NCBI RefSeq assembly: GCF_032190635.1
Contig: NZ_JAVLAS010000001.1
Span: 558,001-622,000 of the forward strand
Length of the DNA: 64,000 nt
Source of the DNA: Levilactobacillus zymae
GTDB taxonomy: Bacteria; Bacillota; Bacilli; Lactobacillales; Lactobacillaceae
Direction: 5' to 3'
Part shown: piece by piece, positions 33,356-42,613 of the stretch
Layout: every line of letters starts with the position of its first letter
How positions within the stretch are numbered: position 1 is the stretch's first letter
Made by a program: the position numbers and the translations under genes
The notes under the pieces: model-generated
What the model saw: the letters and a program-made list of their open reading frames with translations, nothing else
The model's database searches: none
What the model was told of the DNA's origin: nothing

Positions 33356-35098
33356 ATGATGATGCGTCAGAAACAACGACTCGGTGCGGCACTGGCAACG
33401 GTACTGGTGTTGCTACCGATGATGACCCCGGTGGCCCAAGCGAAGGCCGTCAACCCGGTTGATCAGTTGATCGCTCCACACGAGGCCAGTTATGGGTTTT
33501 ACGTGGACAGCTATCGAGCCAACACGAAGCAAAACAAGACCCCAAGCACGAATCCCGCTTATGGACTGTTGAACAACTTTTCGAAGTACTGGTCACCCAC
33601 AAAGGGGCAACTGGACCCAACTTTTCTGAACGAAAACACGGCAATTGCCGCGAAGATTACCCAGAACCGAACCAACGCGGAAGTTAACCGGTCCTTCTTG
33701 ACGGATCGTCGCTCCCTGTCATACAGCTTAATTTCGGGCTTGGGACCGTACGCGGCCGCCTTCATTCAGAATGCCAACGCTAAAACCGACTACAACGCCA
33801 TTCCGACCGAGCCGCAACCAGCGACTACCCCTTATTCCAAGGTGAAGTGGGCGGACCCCAATTCTAAGTTAGGTGACATGGTCAAGTTGGTTGAATTAAC
33901 CCGGGGATCCTATGGGAGTACCGGGGTGCCAAAGAATACCTTTAAATACAAGCGGCCATACAAATTGAGTAAAGAAGTTTTACCCAATCCTTATCTGGTC
34001 AACGTGATGGCCGCTTCACCCAAAGACGGGGACTTTGACTTCCCGAGTGGCCATACCACAGCCGGATTTGAGACCGGAGAAATGTTAGCTTATGCTTTCC
34101 CAGAACGCTTTCAACAATTGGTAACGCGTTCCTCAGAAATGGGATACGATCGTGTCTTGGCCGGGCGGCACTCCCCACTAGCAGTGATGGGTGGTCGGAT
34201 GTTTGGGACCGCGGTGACGGCTAGTGTCCTGAACGATCCCGCTAACCAGGAAGTTATGAAGCGGGCCTATGCTGAAGCCCACACCGATTTACTGCAGAGT
34301 AGTCCATTGGTTAATGCGCAAGACGACTACAGTAATTACCAAGAGAATCAACGAAACTACCGTTACCGGATGACTTACGGGTTACCGCAAGACGGTGACA
34401 AGAATCAAGCGATGCGGGTACCCAAGGGTGCTGAAGTCTTGTTAGCCACCCGGCTGCCTTACCTAGATGCCCGTCAACGCCGGGCCGTATTGGCAACGAC
34501 TGGCCTACCTTCCGGGTACCACCTGTTGGATGATGCCGAAGGTTGGGGCCGCTTAGACCTCTTCTCTGCCGCCAACGGGTACGGCCAACTGTTAGCGACG
34601 ACTAAGGTTAACATGGACGCCGCTAAGGGAAGTTTTAACGCGCATGATACTTGGCGTAACGACATTAGCGGGGCCGGCCAGTTGATTAAGCAGGGCTCCG
34701 GGGATCTCTCCTTGACGGGGAATAACACCTTTAAAGGTGGGATTCAGGTGACCGCTGGCCAATTAGATCTAAACGCGAAAAACGCGGCGGGACAAGGCAA
34801 CGTGACCGTGCAGAGTGGGACGTTAACCACTAACACGGCAGCGAAATTACAAAAGAGCTACCACCAAAGCAAGCACGGGACGTTGGCATTAACGGTGACC
34901 AAAGCCACGGCCATGAAAATTCGGGGCAAGGCCCAGTTAGCCGGAACGTTAACCATCACTAATGCTAAAGATCTCAAGTCCCACCAGGTGCTCTTAAGAT
35001 TTGGGAGCCTGAAGGGGAAGTTTGCCCACGTCAAGGGCTTACCACAAGGCTGGCACGTTAAGTACCACGCCCACAGTTTGGAATTAGTTCGCGGCTAA
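33356..35098 (+). CDS. Secreted PAP2/class A acid phosphatase with C-terminal beta-strand repeats (paralogue 2)
   Basis: A 580-residue paralogue of the preceding gene, colinear along the whole length. Signal peptide ends VAQA (about residue 29). Motifs KYKRPYKLS, DFPSGHTTAGFETGE and YDRVLAGRHSPLAVMGGR are kept; note GHTT here against GHGT in paralogue 1. The C terminus again has DTWRNDISGAGQLIKQGSGD then LSLTGNNTFKGGIQVTAGQL, the autotransporter-like strand repeat. The function is probably release of phosphate outside the cell or from lipids. GGGAGGAATTTGAT precedes three consecutive ATG codons; the first is used here. Confidence 0.82.
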   Translation: MMMRQKQRLGAALATVLVLLPMMTPVAQAKAVNPVDQLIAPHEASYGFYVDSYRANTKQNKTPSTNPAYGLLNNFSKYWSPTKGQLDPTFLNENTAIAAKITQNRTNAEVNRSFLTDRRSLSYSLISGLGPYAAAFIQNANAKTDYNAIPTEPQPATTPYSKVKWADPNSKLGDMVKLVELTRGSYGSTGVPKNTFKYKRPYKLSKEVLPNPYLVNVMAASPKDGDFDFPSGHTTAGFETGEMLAYAFPERFQQLVTRSSEMGYDRVLAGRHSPLAVMGGRMFGTAVTASVLNDPANQEVMKRAYAEAHTDLLQSSPLVNAQDDYSNYQENQRNYRYRMTYGLPQDGDKNQAMRVPKGAEVLLATRLPYLDARQRRAVLATTGLPSGYHLLDDAEGWGRLDLFSAANGYGQLLATTKVNMDAAKGSFNAHDTWRNDISGAGQLIKQGSGDLSLTGNNTFKGGIQVTAGQLDLNAKNAAGQGNVTVQSGTLTTNTAAKLQKSYHQSKHGTLALTVTKATAMKIRGKAQLAGTLTITNAKDLKSHQVLLRFGSLKGKFAHVKGLPQGWHVKYHAHSLELVRG

Positions 35099-35122
35099 CC
35101 ACCACGAACCCCGTAGCAACGG

Positions 35123-35182
35123 GTAGTTAGTTCCGTTTAAATTCAAAAATGGCCATTTTTGACGGTAAGGATTACTAACTAC
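35123..35182. terminator. Palindromic hairpin between convergent genes
   Basis: GTAGTTAGT (35123-35131) pairs with ACTAACTAC (35174-35182), and inside it CAAAAATGGCCATTTTTG (35144-35161) is a perfect 18-base palindrome. Probably ends transcription from both sides, although no T run follows the outer stem. Confidence 0.5.
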
Positions 35183-35202
35183 TTGGGATTCACGCTGGTG
35201 GG

Positions 35203-36528
35203 TTAACTGCGTTTGGAACGGAGATTGGCAACGGATAAGGCCAGTGACGTTAAGGTTAGCGGCCAGTTAACCGCCCAAGTGTATAACCACCAACTGGTAG
35301 CGTTCGCGGGCTTAAAGAACCCTAAGATGGGAACTTGTCCTAGCCAACCAATCAAAGCCAGTAAGCCGAATAAGCACAACTGGCAGAGCAACCCGCCGGC
35401 GGTTGAGAAGCGGTATTTATCAATCATCGCCGTGTCGTTATCGACCACCTGGGATTCGTACATATCGTGATTAATGGTGGGGTTATCGTACCCAATGTAG
35501 AGGGCCATCAAGAGTAAGCCCAACAAGTACGGAAACTTCCAGGGAATTAAGACTAGGAGGTGCCCCAGAATTAGGAGGGTGCCACTTAGGTGGTGCTGAC
35601 GAGCGGCATCGTGATGCGCTAAAGCGGCGATGATGCCGGCCCCCCCTTCAAAGCCGATCAGGTAAGCCACGAAGATGAGGTACATTCCTAGCTTTCCCCA
35701 GTAGAAGTAGGCCATGAAGCTACTAAACAATAACACGAAGCTGAGGAGAAAGCCCCGGTTCAGTAAGCGCAATTTAAATTCGCGTAGCTTACGTCGATCG
35801 GCGTACAGCTCAATCAAGGCGATGACCAAGGCCACCAGGATAATCACTAGCGTCAGCCAGGCCGGGAGGGCGAGGTTGGCTTTGCGTAACGTGGTCAGGA
35901 CCGCAATGGCGGCGAAGAAAACCACCGACAACCACCAACGCCAGAATTGCTTAAGCCCGTGGCGCTGATTGGGTTGACCGCGATAGAAGTCGTGGGTGAA
36001 CTCGTTTAGCAACAGTCCCCCGGGTAACGCGGCAAGATTGAGGATGGCCAGCAAGGCGAAAGTTAACGAAAAGCTGAGTTTCAGTACGAAGTCGAGCTCT
36101 AGTAACACAATCAATCCCAGGAAGACTAACCAGTACACCCGCTTCATCTTAAACGACGTGGTGTGGGCCAGGTGGAGCTTAACAGTCAGAAAGTACGGCC
36201 AGATGGTGGCCGCACTGTAACCCCACAGGATACTCCCGAAGATGAGCCAGCCCAACGATTGGGTTAGGGCGAAGGGAAGGCTTCCCAGGGCCCCGAAGAC
36301 CAACGTGATGATCAAGTAAGTGCTGGATCGCAGATTCAACCGCTTGGTGTAGAAGATGCTGGCGGCCCGCGAGATATAGACGGTCACCAGGGCGACGAGA
36401 TAGGTCGTACTTTGGGTTTTCTGGTACTGGAATAAAAGTAGAATGTAGGGCAACATGACACCGGTGTTGGCTAAAAAGTTCAGCGTTCCCACCGAAAAAT
36501 CAATGCCCGCTTGTTTGAGGCGTTCCAC
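35203..36528 (-). CDS. MFS-like membrane protein, function unknown
   Basis: A 441-residue protein with about twelve hydrophobic segments in two halves and a charged central loop (NEFTHDFYRGQPNQRHGLKQF). Architecture is that of major facilitator carriers, but I do not find the classical GxxxDRxGRR loop, so substrate and direction are open. The GTG at 36528 is eight bases from AAAGGAGG; a GTG two codons upstream is too close to that site. Monocistronic, convergent with the phosphatase pair. Confidence 0.65.
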   Translation of the reverse strand: MERLKQAGIDFSVGTLNFLANTGVMLPYILLLFQYQKTQSTTYLVALVTVYISRAASIFYTKRLNLRSSTYLIITLVFGALGSLPFALTQSLGWLIFGSILWGYSAATIWPYFLTVKLHLAHTTSFKMKRVYWLVFLGLIVLLELDFVLKLSFSLTFALLAILNLAALPGGLLLNEFTHDFYRGQPNQRHGLKQFWRWWLSVVFFAAIAVLTTLRKANLALPAWLTLVIILVALVIALIELYADRRKLREFKLRLLNRGFLLSFVLLFSSFMAYFYWGKLGMYLIFVAYLIGFEGGAGIIAALAHHDAARQHHLSGTLLILGHLLVLIPWKFPYLLGLLLMALYIGYDNPTINHDMYESQVVDNDTAMIDKYRFSTAGGLLCQLCLFGLLALIGWLGQVPILGFFKPANATSWWLYTWAVNWPLTLTSLALSVANLRSKRS

Positions 36529-36621
36529 GGCCACAGCCTCCTTTAGGCAAGTTCAGGTATAGGTTAAGTATAGCAATCTCGGCCCCGTAACAGCTAGTCG
36601 GGGGCCTCATAAATTTTACGG

Positions 36622-36660
36622 CATAAAAAACACGCCGCCGGAAAACCAGCGACGTGTCGA
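36622..36660 (-). terminator. Terminator of the opuC operon
   Basis: On the minus strand ACACGTCGCTGG, TTTT, CCGGCGGCGTGT, then TTTTT. Confidence 0.85.
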
Positions 36661-36663
36661 TGC

Positions 36664-37326
36664 CTAGGCTTCCGAAGAAGTCTTGGGCGTTAAACGTTTT
36701 TCAATAAAGGAGAGGACGACGTCGGTGATGATGGCCATCAGGGCGGTGGGCAGGGCCCCCGCTAAGATGATGGCCCCACCGTTCGTCGCGTTGGTCCCCC
36801 GGACGATGATGTCGCCCAGACCGCCGGACCCGATGAACGACCCAATCACGGTGATCCCAATCCCTAAGACCAGGGCGTTACGAATCCCGGCAATGATGAC
36901 GGATAGGGATAGCGGAATTCGAATCGTGGTCATGATTTGCAGGCGGGTCATCCCCATGCCCTTACCGGCGTCGAGCACGTCGGCGTCGACACTGAGCATC
37001 CCGGTATAGGTGTTCTTGATGATTGGCAACAGGGAGTAGAGGAAGACCGTGGCAATGACGGTGTTCTGACCTAGTCCCAAGCCGAGCATCAAGATGGACA
37101 ACATCGCAAGCGAGGGGATGGTCTGGATCACGTTGGCGATTCCGATAATGACCGGAGAGAGCCGCCGGTGTTGCGAGATCCAGATTCCAATCGGAATCCC
37201 CACGATGGCCCCGAAGAGCACGCCGTAGATGGAGACCAGAAAGGTTTGGTTAAATTGGCTGAGGACGTACATTCCGTTGTGGGAAAAGTAGTAAATTAGT
37301 TGTCCCCAAAGATCCATGTCTTTCAT
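36664..37326 (-). CDS. opuCD: Osmolyte ABC transporter permease
   Basis: A 220-residue membrane protein with five to six hydrophobic segments and the binding-protein-dependent permease loop (VDADVLDAGKGMGMTRLQIMTTIRIPLSLSVI, with the EAA-type G at its centre). It is the second permease of the glycine betaine/carnitine/choline importer. It begins one base after the opuCC stop, so translation is coupled. GGGGGGC serves as ribosome site. Last gene of the operon. Confidence 0.9.
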   Translation of the reverse strand: MKDMDLWGQLIYYFSHNGMYVLSQFNQTFLVSIYGVLFGAIVGIPIGIWISQHRRLSPVIIGIANVIQTIPSLAMLSILMLGLGLGQNTVIATVFLYSLLPIIKNTYTGMLSVDADVLDAGKGMGMTRLQIMTTIRIPLSLSVIIAGIRNALVLGIGITVIGSFIGSGGLGDIIVRGTNATNGGAIILAGALPTALMAIITDVVLSFIEKRLTPKTSSEA

Positions 37327-37327
37327 C

Positions 37328-38257
37328 TTATTGCCCCCCTTCGAAGTAGTGGTGATCCTTTAGAAATTGCTTGGCGACGGTTTGAGGTTCTTCCAGTTCG
37401 TCATCGACCTGGTAATTCAACGTTTGCATGGTCTTTAACGAAATTTTGCCGACCAACCGGTTCAAGACACCCCGCAATTCGGGGTGTTGCTTCAGAATCT
37501 GATTAGTGGTGACGGCACTGGCGTTGTACGGCGGGAAGAAGTTCCGGTCGTCCTTGAGTAGCTTCAGATGGTAGCTGGCCACCCGGCCGTCGGTGGAATA
37601 ACCTAAAATGGCGTCCATCTTATCGGCAGCTAATGCGTCGTAGAGTAAGCCGGTCTGCATGGGTTTAACCGTTCCAAAACTGTAACCGTAATCCTTCTGG
37701 AAGGCGGGATACCCGTCTCCTTGACGATTTTGCCAGATTTGGTCGATCCCGACCGTCATCTTAGGCGCTAACTTTTTGAGGTCACTCACGGTCTTCAAGT
37801 GATACTTTTTGGCGTAGGCCGGTTTGACCATCCACGCGTAAGTGTCGGCGAAGCCGTAAGACTTAAAGTAGGTCATCTGGTAACGGTTCTGAAAATCCTT
37901 GGTTACCGTGGTGATCACCTTCTGGGGATCGCGCTCGAATTTTTCATTTAAGATGGTGGTCAGATCGGTTCCGTAGAAACGAATTGAGGAGATGTCGGCG
38001 TTCCCGTTCTTAAGGGCGTTGAAGCTGACATTTCCGGAGCCTAAGTTGTTGATAATGGATGTGTTTAAGTTGGTGTAGTGTTCAATCATTCCTTGAATGA
38101 CGTAGGCCATGATTTGCTGTTCGGTGGTGTTTTGCGAGGCGATGCGGACCGTGTTCTTACCAGAACCACCCAGGCCGGGCAGCGCACAGCCGCCCAATGG
38201 CAGCAGTAAAATGACGACCAGGAGTCCGGCCAGCCATTGACGTAAACGTTTTTGCAT
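37328..38257 (-). CDS. opuCC: Osmolyte ABC transporter substrate-binding lipoprotein
   Basis: A 309-residue lipoprotein: signal peptide with lipobox LGGC (Cys at about residue 24), then an OpuAC/ProX-type binding fold. NTTEQQIMAYVIQGMIEH near the start and aromatic residues such as those in SYGFADTYAWMVK are typical of the choline/betaine cage. It is anchored outside the membrane and hands osmolytes to OpuCB/OpuCD. AGGAGG nine bases upstream of ATG. Third gene of opuCABCD. Confidence 0.9.
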   Translation of the reverse strand: MQKRLRQWLAGLLVVILLLPLGGCALPGLGGSGKNTVRIASQNTTEQQIMAYVIQGMIEHYTNLNTSIINNLGSGNVSFNALKNGNADISSIRFYGTDLTTILNEKFERDPQKVITTVTKDFQNRYQMTYFKSYGFADTYAWMVKPAYAKKYHLKTVSDLKKLAPKMTVGIDQIWQNRQGDGYPAFQKDYGYSFGTVKPMQTGLLYDALAADKMDAILGYSTDGRVASYHLKLLKDDRNFFPPYNASAVTTNQILKQHPELRGVLNRLVGKISLKTMQTLNYQVDDELEEPQTVAKQFLKDHHYFEGGQ

Positions 38258-38270
38258 AAAGACAGGCCTC

Positions 38271-38897
38271 CTATTTATATTGCTTGGGCGTAACGGCGAA
38301 TTCGACTTTCCCTAACAGGTAGTCGACCAATAGGGCCAACAAGATGACCGGAATCGAGCCGCCCAAAATCAGGTCGGAACGATACAGGTTTAACCCGTTA
38401 AAGATAAAGTCACCTAGCCCTCCAGCACCAATGTACGAGGCCAGGGTGGCCCAAGCAATCACGTAGGTCGCCGATAGACGAATGCCGGACATGATGACCG
38501 GGGCGGCCAGTGGAATCTCGGCCTGCAACATTGCTTGCCACCAGGTCATCCCCATCCCCTTTGCGGCGTCGCGAACGGTCGGGGAGACCCCTTGCATGCC
38601 TAAGTAGGTGTTCCGTAAGATGGGCAACAGCGAATAAATGAAGAGCGCCACAATGGCGGGAGTTGAACCAATCCCGAAGATGGAAATCATCATGGCCAGT
38701 AACGCCATGGCGGGGATGGTTTGCAGCACCCCAGCCAGTGTAATCACTAGGTTGGCGCCCCGTTTCATCCGCGTCAGTAAGATTCCTAAGGGCACCGCCA
38801 CGATGACGCCTAAGGCCAAGGCAAACGCCGAAATATAAAGGTGTTGGCCGGTCTTGGCAATCAGCTGGGTCCCGTAGGTTGCTAAGAAGTGCATCAT
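38271..38897 (-). CDS. opuCB: Osmolyte ABC transporter permease
   Basis: A 208-residue permease with five to six hydrophobic segments and the ABC-contact loop [20 protein letters not shown]. It is the first permease of the OpuC importer. Its ribosome site (GGAGGT) is inside the last codons of opuCA, and the start follows two bases after that stop. Two ATG codons are adjacent; the first is used. Confidence 0.9.
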   Translation of the reverse strand: MMHFLATYGTQLIAKTGQHLYISAFALALGVIVAVPLGILLTRMKRGANLVITLAGVLQTIPAMALLAMMISIFGIGSTPAIVALFIYSLLPILRNTYLGMQGVSPTVRDAAKGMGMTWWQAMLQAEIPLAAPVIMSGIRLSATYVIAWATLASYIGAGGLGDFIFNGLNLYRSDLILGGSIPVILLALLVDYLLGKVEFAVTPKQYK

Positions 38898-38899
38898 GG

Positions 38900-40099
38900 C
38901 TAAGCGTCACCTCCCTCACGAGTGGCCGCCGCGTGAATGTCGGCGTTGATCGGTGAAGCCGGTTGTTCGTCGGTCGCCGGGGCTCCCCGCAAGGCATCGT
39001 AGACGATGTCGACCAGCGAGGTCCGGGTCACGATACCCACTAACCGGTGAGCGTCGTCAACGACCGGCACGTTCTTCACGCCAAGTTTCAAGATCCGTTG
39101 GACGGTATCCCCAATTAGGGCCTTATCTTGGACGTAAAAGACCTTGTGATTCATCAGCTGGCTAACGGGGGTCGCCGCGTCGGTATGGCGGCTAACGTCG
39201 TCCAAGTCGATGTAGCCGATTAACTTGTCCTGTTCGTCGGTAACCAGTAAGGTATCGACTCGTTTGGCGTGCATCAAGTCAATGGTGTCGGACAGGGTCT
39301 TATCTGGTGAAATGGCCACGGGGTTTTTACGCATGATTTGGTTGATGGTCAAAATGTTAGGTTGCGCTCTGATCAGCCGCTCTTCCCCAATCAAGTTGGT
39401 CACAAATTCGTTGGCCGGGTGCCGCAAAATGTTTTCGGGTGTGTCGACTTGAACCTGCTTACCTTGACTCATAATGACCACGCGGGTTGCCAGGTGTAAG
39501 GCTTCATCCATGTCGTGCGTCACAAAGATAAAGGTCTTCCCCAGGTCTTCTTGGAGGTGCTTGACCAGGTCCTGTAACGATTCACGGGTGATGGGATCCA
39601 GGGCCCCGAACGGTTCGTCCATCAGGATGATTTCCTGATCGGCGGCTAAGGCCCGGACGACCCCGATCCGTTGTTGTTGGCCACCAGAGAGTTCGCCGGG
39701 GTACCGTTGCAGCATCTCGTCGGGCAACTGGGCCAGTTCGATCATTTTGTGTGCCTGCGTGGCGCGTTTTTCTTTCGACCAGCCTAACAGCTTAGGCACC
39801 AGTTCGATGTTTTCTTGGATGGTCATGTGGGGCATCAGCCCAACGTTTTGAATCACGTAACCAATCGAGCGACGGAGCTTGACCGGATCCATTTTGGCGA
39901 TATCCTGGTCGTTGATTTTAATGGGCCCGGAGGTCTGGTTGAGCATCCGGTTAATCATCCGCATGGTCGTGGTCTTTCCCGAACCGGAAGTACCGATGAA
40001 GCAGATAAATTCCCCCTTACCAACTTCGAGGTTGAAGTCGTCGACGGCGATTTTACCGTTGGGATATTCCTTACGTAGATGTTCCATTGAAAGTAGCAT
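38900..40099 (-). CDS. opuCA: Osmolyte ABC transporter ATPase with tandem CBS domains
   Basis: A 399-residue ATPase. Walker [11 protein letters not shown] (near residue 36), signature [14 protein letters not shown] (near 138), Walker [13 protein letters not shown], then two CBS domains (about 255-310 and 315-370: [18 protein letters not shown]...RVDTLLVTD and [19 protein letters not shown]...NVPVVDD). In relatives the CBS pair senses ionic strength or binds c-di-AMP. First gene of the opuCABCD operon, ATG with AGGAGG seven bases upstream. Confidence 0.92.
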   Translation of the reverse strand: MLLSMEHLRKEYPNGKIAVDDFNLEVGKGEFICFIGTSGSGKTTTMRMINRMLNQTSGPIKINDQDIAKMDPVKLRRSIGYVIQNVGLMPHMTIQENIELVPKLLGWSKEKRATQAHKMIELAQLPDEMLQRYPGELSGGQQQRIGVVRALAADQEIILMDEPFGALDPITRESLQDLVKHLQEDLGKTFIFVTHDMDEALHLATRVVIMSQGKQVQVDTPENILRHPANEFVTNLIGEERLIRAQPNILTINQIMRKNPVAISPDKTLSDTIDLMHAKRVDTLLVTDEQDKLIGYIDLDDVSRHTDAATPVSQLMNHKVFYVQDKALIGDTVQRILKLGVKNVPVVDDAHRLVGIVTRTSLVDIVYDALRGAPATDEQPASPINADIHAAATREGGDA

Positions 40100-40227
40100 T
40101 GATTAACCTCCTGAATTGGGTTTCCCCCGCAGATTGGCCGGGGGTATAAAAAGAACGATCGGTGGACCGGCTTCCGTCAAGATGACCGGTCGTATTTGAT
40201 TGTTTGTTGACAGACTTAACTGGGTCC

Positions 40228-40256
40228 ATTGTACACGATGAAAGAACGATTACCAA
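40228..40256 (-). promoter_or_regulatory. Promoter of the opuC operon
   Basis: On the minus strand TTGGTA (40256-40251), 17 bases, TACAAT (40233-40228). The leader is then about 120 bases and contains a small hairpin (GACCGG/CCGGTC type) but no riboswitch I recognise. The rest of 40257-40460 is AT-rich and holds no gene. Confidence 0.55.
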
Positions 40257-40461
40257 GGAAAGACAATTCCTGGTGTAGATAATTGTTACAACTGAACGAC
40301 TGGCCAACCGCGTGGCTAAGCCGATGAAAGGGTTTCTCGAAAAAAACTTAAATGAGACACTATAACCATAACAAATATAAATGAGCTTTTAATAAGTTTC
40401 TGCTTATAAAGTCGTGAGCATCGAGTGAACACCCGCCTCCGAAATAAAGACAAATTGGGGG

Positions 40462-40492
40462 TTGCCTTCGAGTTACTCGAACCCGGTATACT
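40462..40492 (+). promoter_or_regulatory. MerR-type promoter (19-bp spacer with palindrome)
   Basis: TTGCCT (40462-40467) and TATACT (40487-40492) are separated by 19 bases, too far for normal sigma-A binding. The spacer holds the perfect palindrome TTCGAG-TTA-CTCGAA (40467-40481). This is the arrangement of promoters that MerR-family activators untwist. The same architecture occurs at 44671-44701. Confidence 0.75.
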
Positions 40493-40526
40493 CTAATGAA
40501 CGTTGTCCCACGAAAGGAAGATGAAC

Positions 40527-40985
40527 ATGCAACGAGTTCTAGTGGTGGGGCCCCTCGATCGGGCGGCCCGCACCCTCATTACGCAATTACGCCAGTTGCC
40601 CTCGGTAACCTTAACCGTGTATTCGCCTAGCCGGGTGACCTTGCCCGCTGACGTGGTGGCCTTGACCCAACAACCCTTAGACGAAGGCGGGTTAACCGCC
40701 GCAATGCTGGGGCAGGACCAAGTGATTGCCCTGGTGCCGACGATTCGGTTAGCACGGATGGTGCCCACGTTGATCACGGCGTTACGGGCTGCGGGCCAGC
40801 CCCGGTTGATCGTGAGTCGGACGGATGACGTGGTGGAGATGCCCCGGCAACTGCGTGCTGCCCGCCAGGCGCTAATGACGGCCCGGGTGCCGTTTGATTT
40901 TGTCGATGGCCTGGGTGCCGTATTGGCCCTCACGGCGACGGCGACGGCGGTCCCACTAACGGCAACCAATCCAAAATCCGTCTGA
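40527..40985 (+). CDS. Small Rossmann-fold (NAD(P)-binding, NmrA/SDR-like) protein
   Basis: A 152-residue protein. The opening QRVLVVGPLDRAARTLITQL resembles an SDR/NmrA strand-helix start, but the glycine motif is degenerate (VGPLDRAA against GxxGxxG). The length is about two thirds of the shortest atypical SDRs, and the C-terminal catalytic or substrate part seems missing. It may sense a nucleotide. ATG 40527 is seven bases from AAAGGA; the in-frame ATG at 40521 touches that site. It is monocistronic behind the MerR-type promoter, with terminator. Confidence 0.6.
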   Translation: MQRVLVVGPLDRAARTLITQLRQLPSVTLTVYSPSRVTLPADVVALTQQPLDEGGLTAAMLGQDQVIALVPTIRLARMVPTLITALRAAGQPRLIVSRTDDVVEMPRQLRAARQALMTARVPFDFVDGLGAVLALTATATAVPLTATNPKSV

Positions 40986-41016
40986 CCAAGCTAAATCGGT
41001 CAGACGGATTTTTTTT
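40974..41016. terminator. Bidirectional terminator
   Basis: AATCCGTCTGACC, short loop, GGTCAGACGGATT, then a run of T; between convergent genes. Confidence 0.85.
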
Positions 41017-41067
41017 AAAATTGATGGTGATTTAGTGGATTGACCAGCTAAACATAAAGCTGGTGGG

Positions 41068-42297
41068 CTAAGCGGCCTGGGTCTTCCGTTGCCGGATCTC
41101 GGGGACTAGCCACCAGACCAATGCCAGGTTGATGAGCATCAGCGCGGCCGTAGAGATGAAGACGGCGTTGTAGTTGAAGACCCCGGCGATCCAGCCACCA
41201 ATCAGGGACCCCAACATGTTACCAACGGCCTGGAAGGACTGGTTCCAACTAAAAACCGTGGAGGTCAGCTCAACCGGGGTGTTCTTGGTCAGGAGGGGTT
41301 GAATCTCGGGGTAGAGTGCCCCGTCGGAGATTCCAATCATGAACCGTAACAGGCCTAGCATCCAGACGCTGGTGACGAACCCTTGGGGCAGGTACATCAG
41401 CGTGGCGAAGATGTAGCCGAACAGTAACACCCGTCCAGAACCGTGTTGGTCACCGTAACGGCCTAGTCGTGGCGAGGCGATGATGTTGGAAATTCCGGGT
41501 AGCGCCGCGATGATCCCGGCGACCACGGTAATTGGGCCGACGTTATGCATCAATTCCTTGACGTACAAACTGATAATGGGCGAAATCGAAATGTTCCCAA
41601 ACTGCACGATCAACGTCGAGGAAAGCAGTACCAGAATCAACTTGGGTTTCGGAAAGGCCGCCAACGGATTGAGACTTCGTTGGCCCTTGGGCTTGGGGGC
41701 CACTGGCTTGAACTTTTCTTGCACCATGCCCCAACTCATGAAGAAGGTAATTAAGAGTAAGAAGCCGGTGATAAAGAAGGTCAGCCGAATGGTGAAGACC
41801 TGCGCCAAGACCCCCCCGACGACCGGTCCTAGCAACATCCCGCTGGTGGGTCCGGTCATTAAGGTACTTAACGCGGCGCCACTGTGTTTGCGGGGCGTCT
41901 GGGAGGCAACCAGGGCCTGGGCATTGGAGATGTAACCGGCAAAAACCCCTTGGAGGGCCCGTAGCGCGACCATCTGCCAGACACTGGTGGCGAAGCCCAT
42001 CAAGGCGAGCGAGATTCCCATCCCCAGCGACGAGCGCAGGAGCATGATCTTCCGGCCCTTCCGGTCGGCTAAGATCCCCCAAAGTGGGGACGCAATGGCG
42101 GAGACGAAGAAGTCTGCCGCATAGACCAAGCCACTGTACATGGTCACCTGGGCTTTGGTGTAATCGCCTAAGCTACTAATATATAACGATAAAAAGGGCA
42201 TGATTTCGCTGAACGCCATGCCGGCGACAAAGGTACAGAACCACAGCACGTGTAAGTTTTTTTGCCATGGGCTGCGCTCCCTTTCAGCTTCATCCAA
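41068..42297 (-). CDS. MFS multidrug-type efflux transporter (DHA1)
   Basis: A 409-residue protein with twelve hydrophobic segments. After helix 2 it has the MFS motif GILADRKGRKIMLL, and helix 5 has GPTSGMLLGPVVGG, close to the antiporter motif C of drug exporters. Likely a proton-driven efflux pump of unknown substrate. Start is TTG 42297 with AAGGAG ten bases upstream. It lies between the two MerR-type promoter units but has no such promoter itself. A leader hairpin (TCACCC/GGGTGA) is near 42337-42351. Confidence 0.8.
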   Translation of the reverse strand: MDEAERERSPWQKNLHVLWFCTFVAGMAFSEIMPFLSLYISSLGDYTKAQVTMYSGLVYAADFFVSAIASPLWGILADRKGRKIMLLRSSLGMGISLALMGFATSVWQMVALRALQGVFAGYISNAQALVASQTPRKHSGAALSTLMTGPTSGMLLGPVVGGVLAQVFTIRLTFFITGFLLLITFFMSWGMVQEKFKPVAPKPKGQRSLNPLAAFPKPKLILVLLSSTLIVQFGNISISPIISLYVKELMHNVGPITVVAGIIAALPGISNIIASPRLGRYGDQHGSGRVLLFGYIFATLMYLPQGFVTSVWMLGLLRFMIGISDGALYPEIQPLLTKNTPVELTSTVFSWNQSFQAVGNMLGSLIGGWIAGVFNYNAVFISTAALMLINLALVWWLVPEIRQRKTQAA

Positions 42298-42554
42298 AGT
42301 GCGTCAACTCCTTGTGATTAGATTGAAAATGAGCCTCACCCCGAGGGTGACGACCCATCCTGAAACCATTTATTCTATTAGACATCTTTACTAAAATACG
42401 CCCATAGCGCTGAAAAATCAATGATTTATGGCTAGTTGAATGCGCTCGCAATAATTAAATTTATTTTACAACGAAAATTAACCGTCCGGACTTGATGAGT
42501 GGTCCGCGTGGTTGGTGTGGGTCAATCTAGTTAGCGGGCGGACGAGCTGTACTC
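42298..42554. other. Intergenic region upstream of the MFS gene
   Basis: AT-rich, no gene seen. It holds the MFS leader hairpin noted above and TAGAAT on the minus strand near 42372, which may be a -10. Confidence 0.3.
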
Positions 42555-42555
42555 A

Positions 42556-42585
42556 AAAACCCCCGGGAAATCGACCGGGGGTTTT
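42556..42585. terminator. Terminator after the DUF3737-patB operon
   Basis: AAAACCCCC (42556-42564) pairs with GGGGGTTTT (42577-42585), extended by inner GG/CC pairs; T run on both strands. Confidence 0.8.
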
Positions 42586-42613
42586 AAAGTTGGACTATTA
42601 AACCCACAGATAC

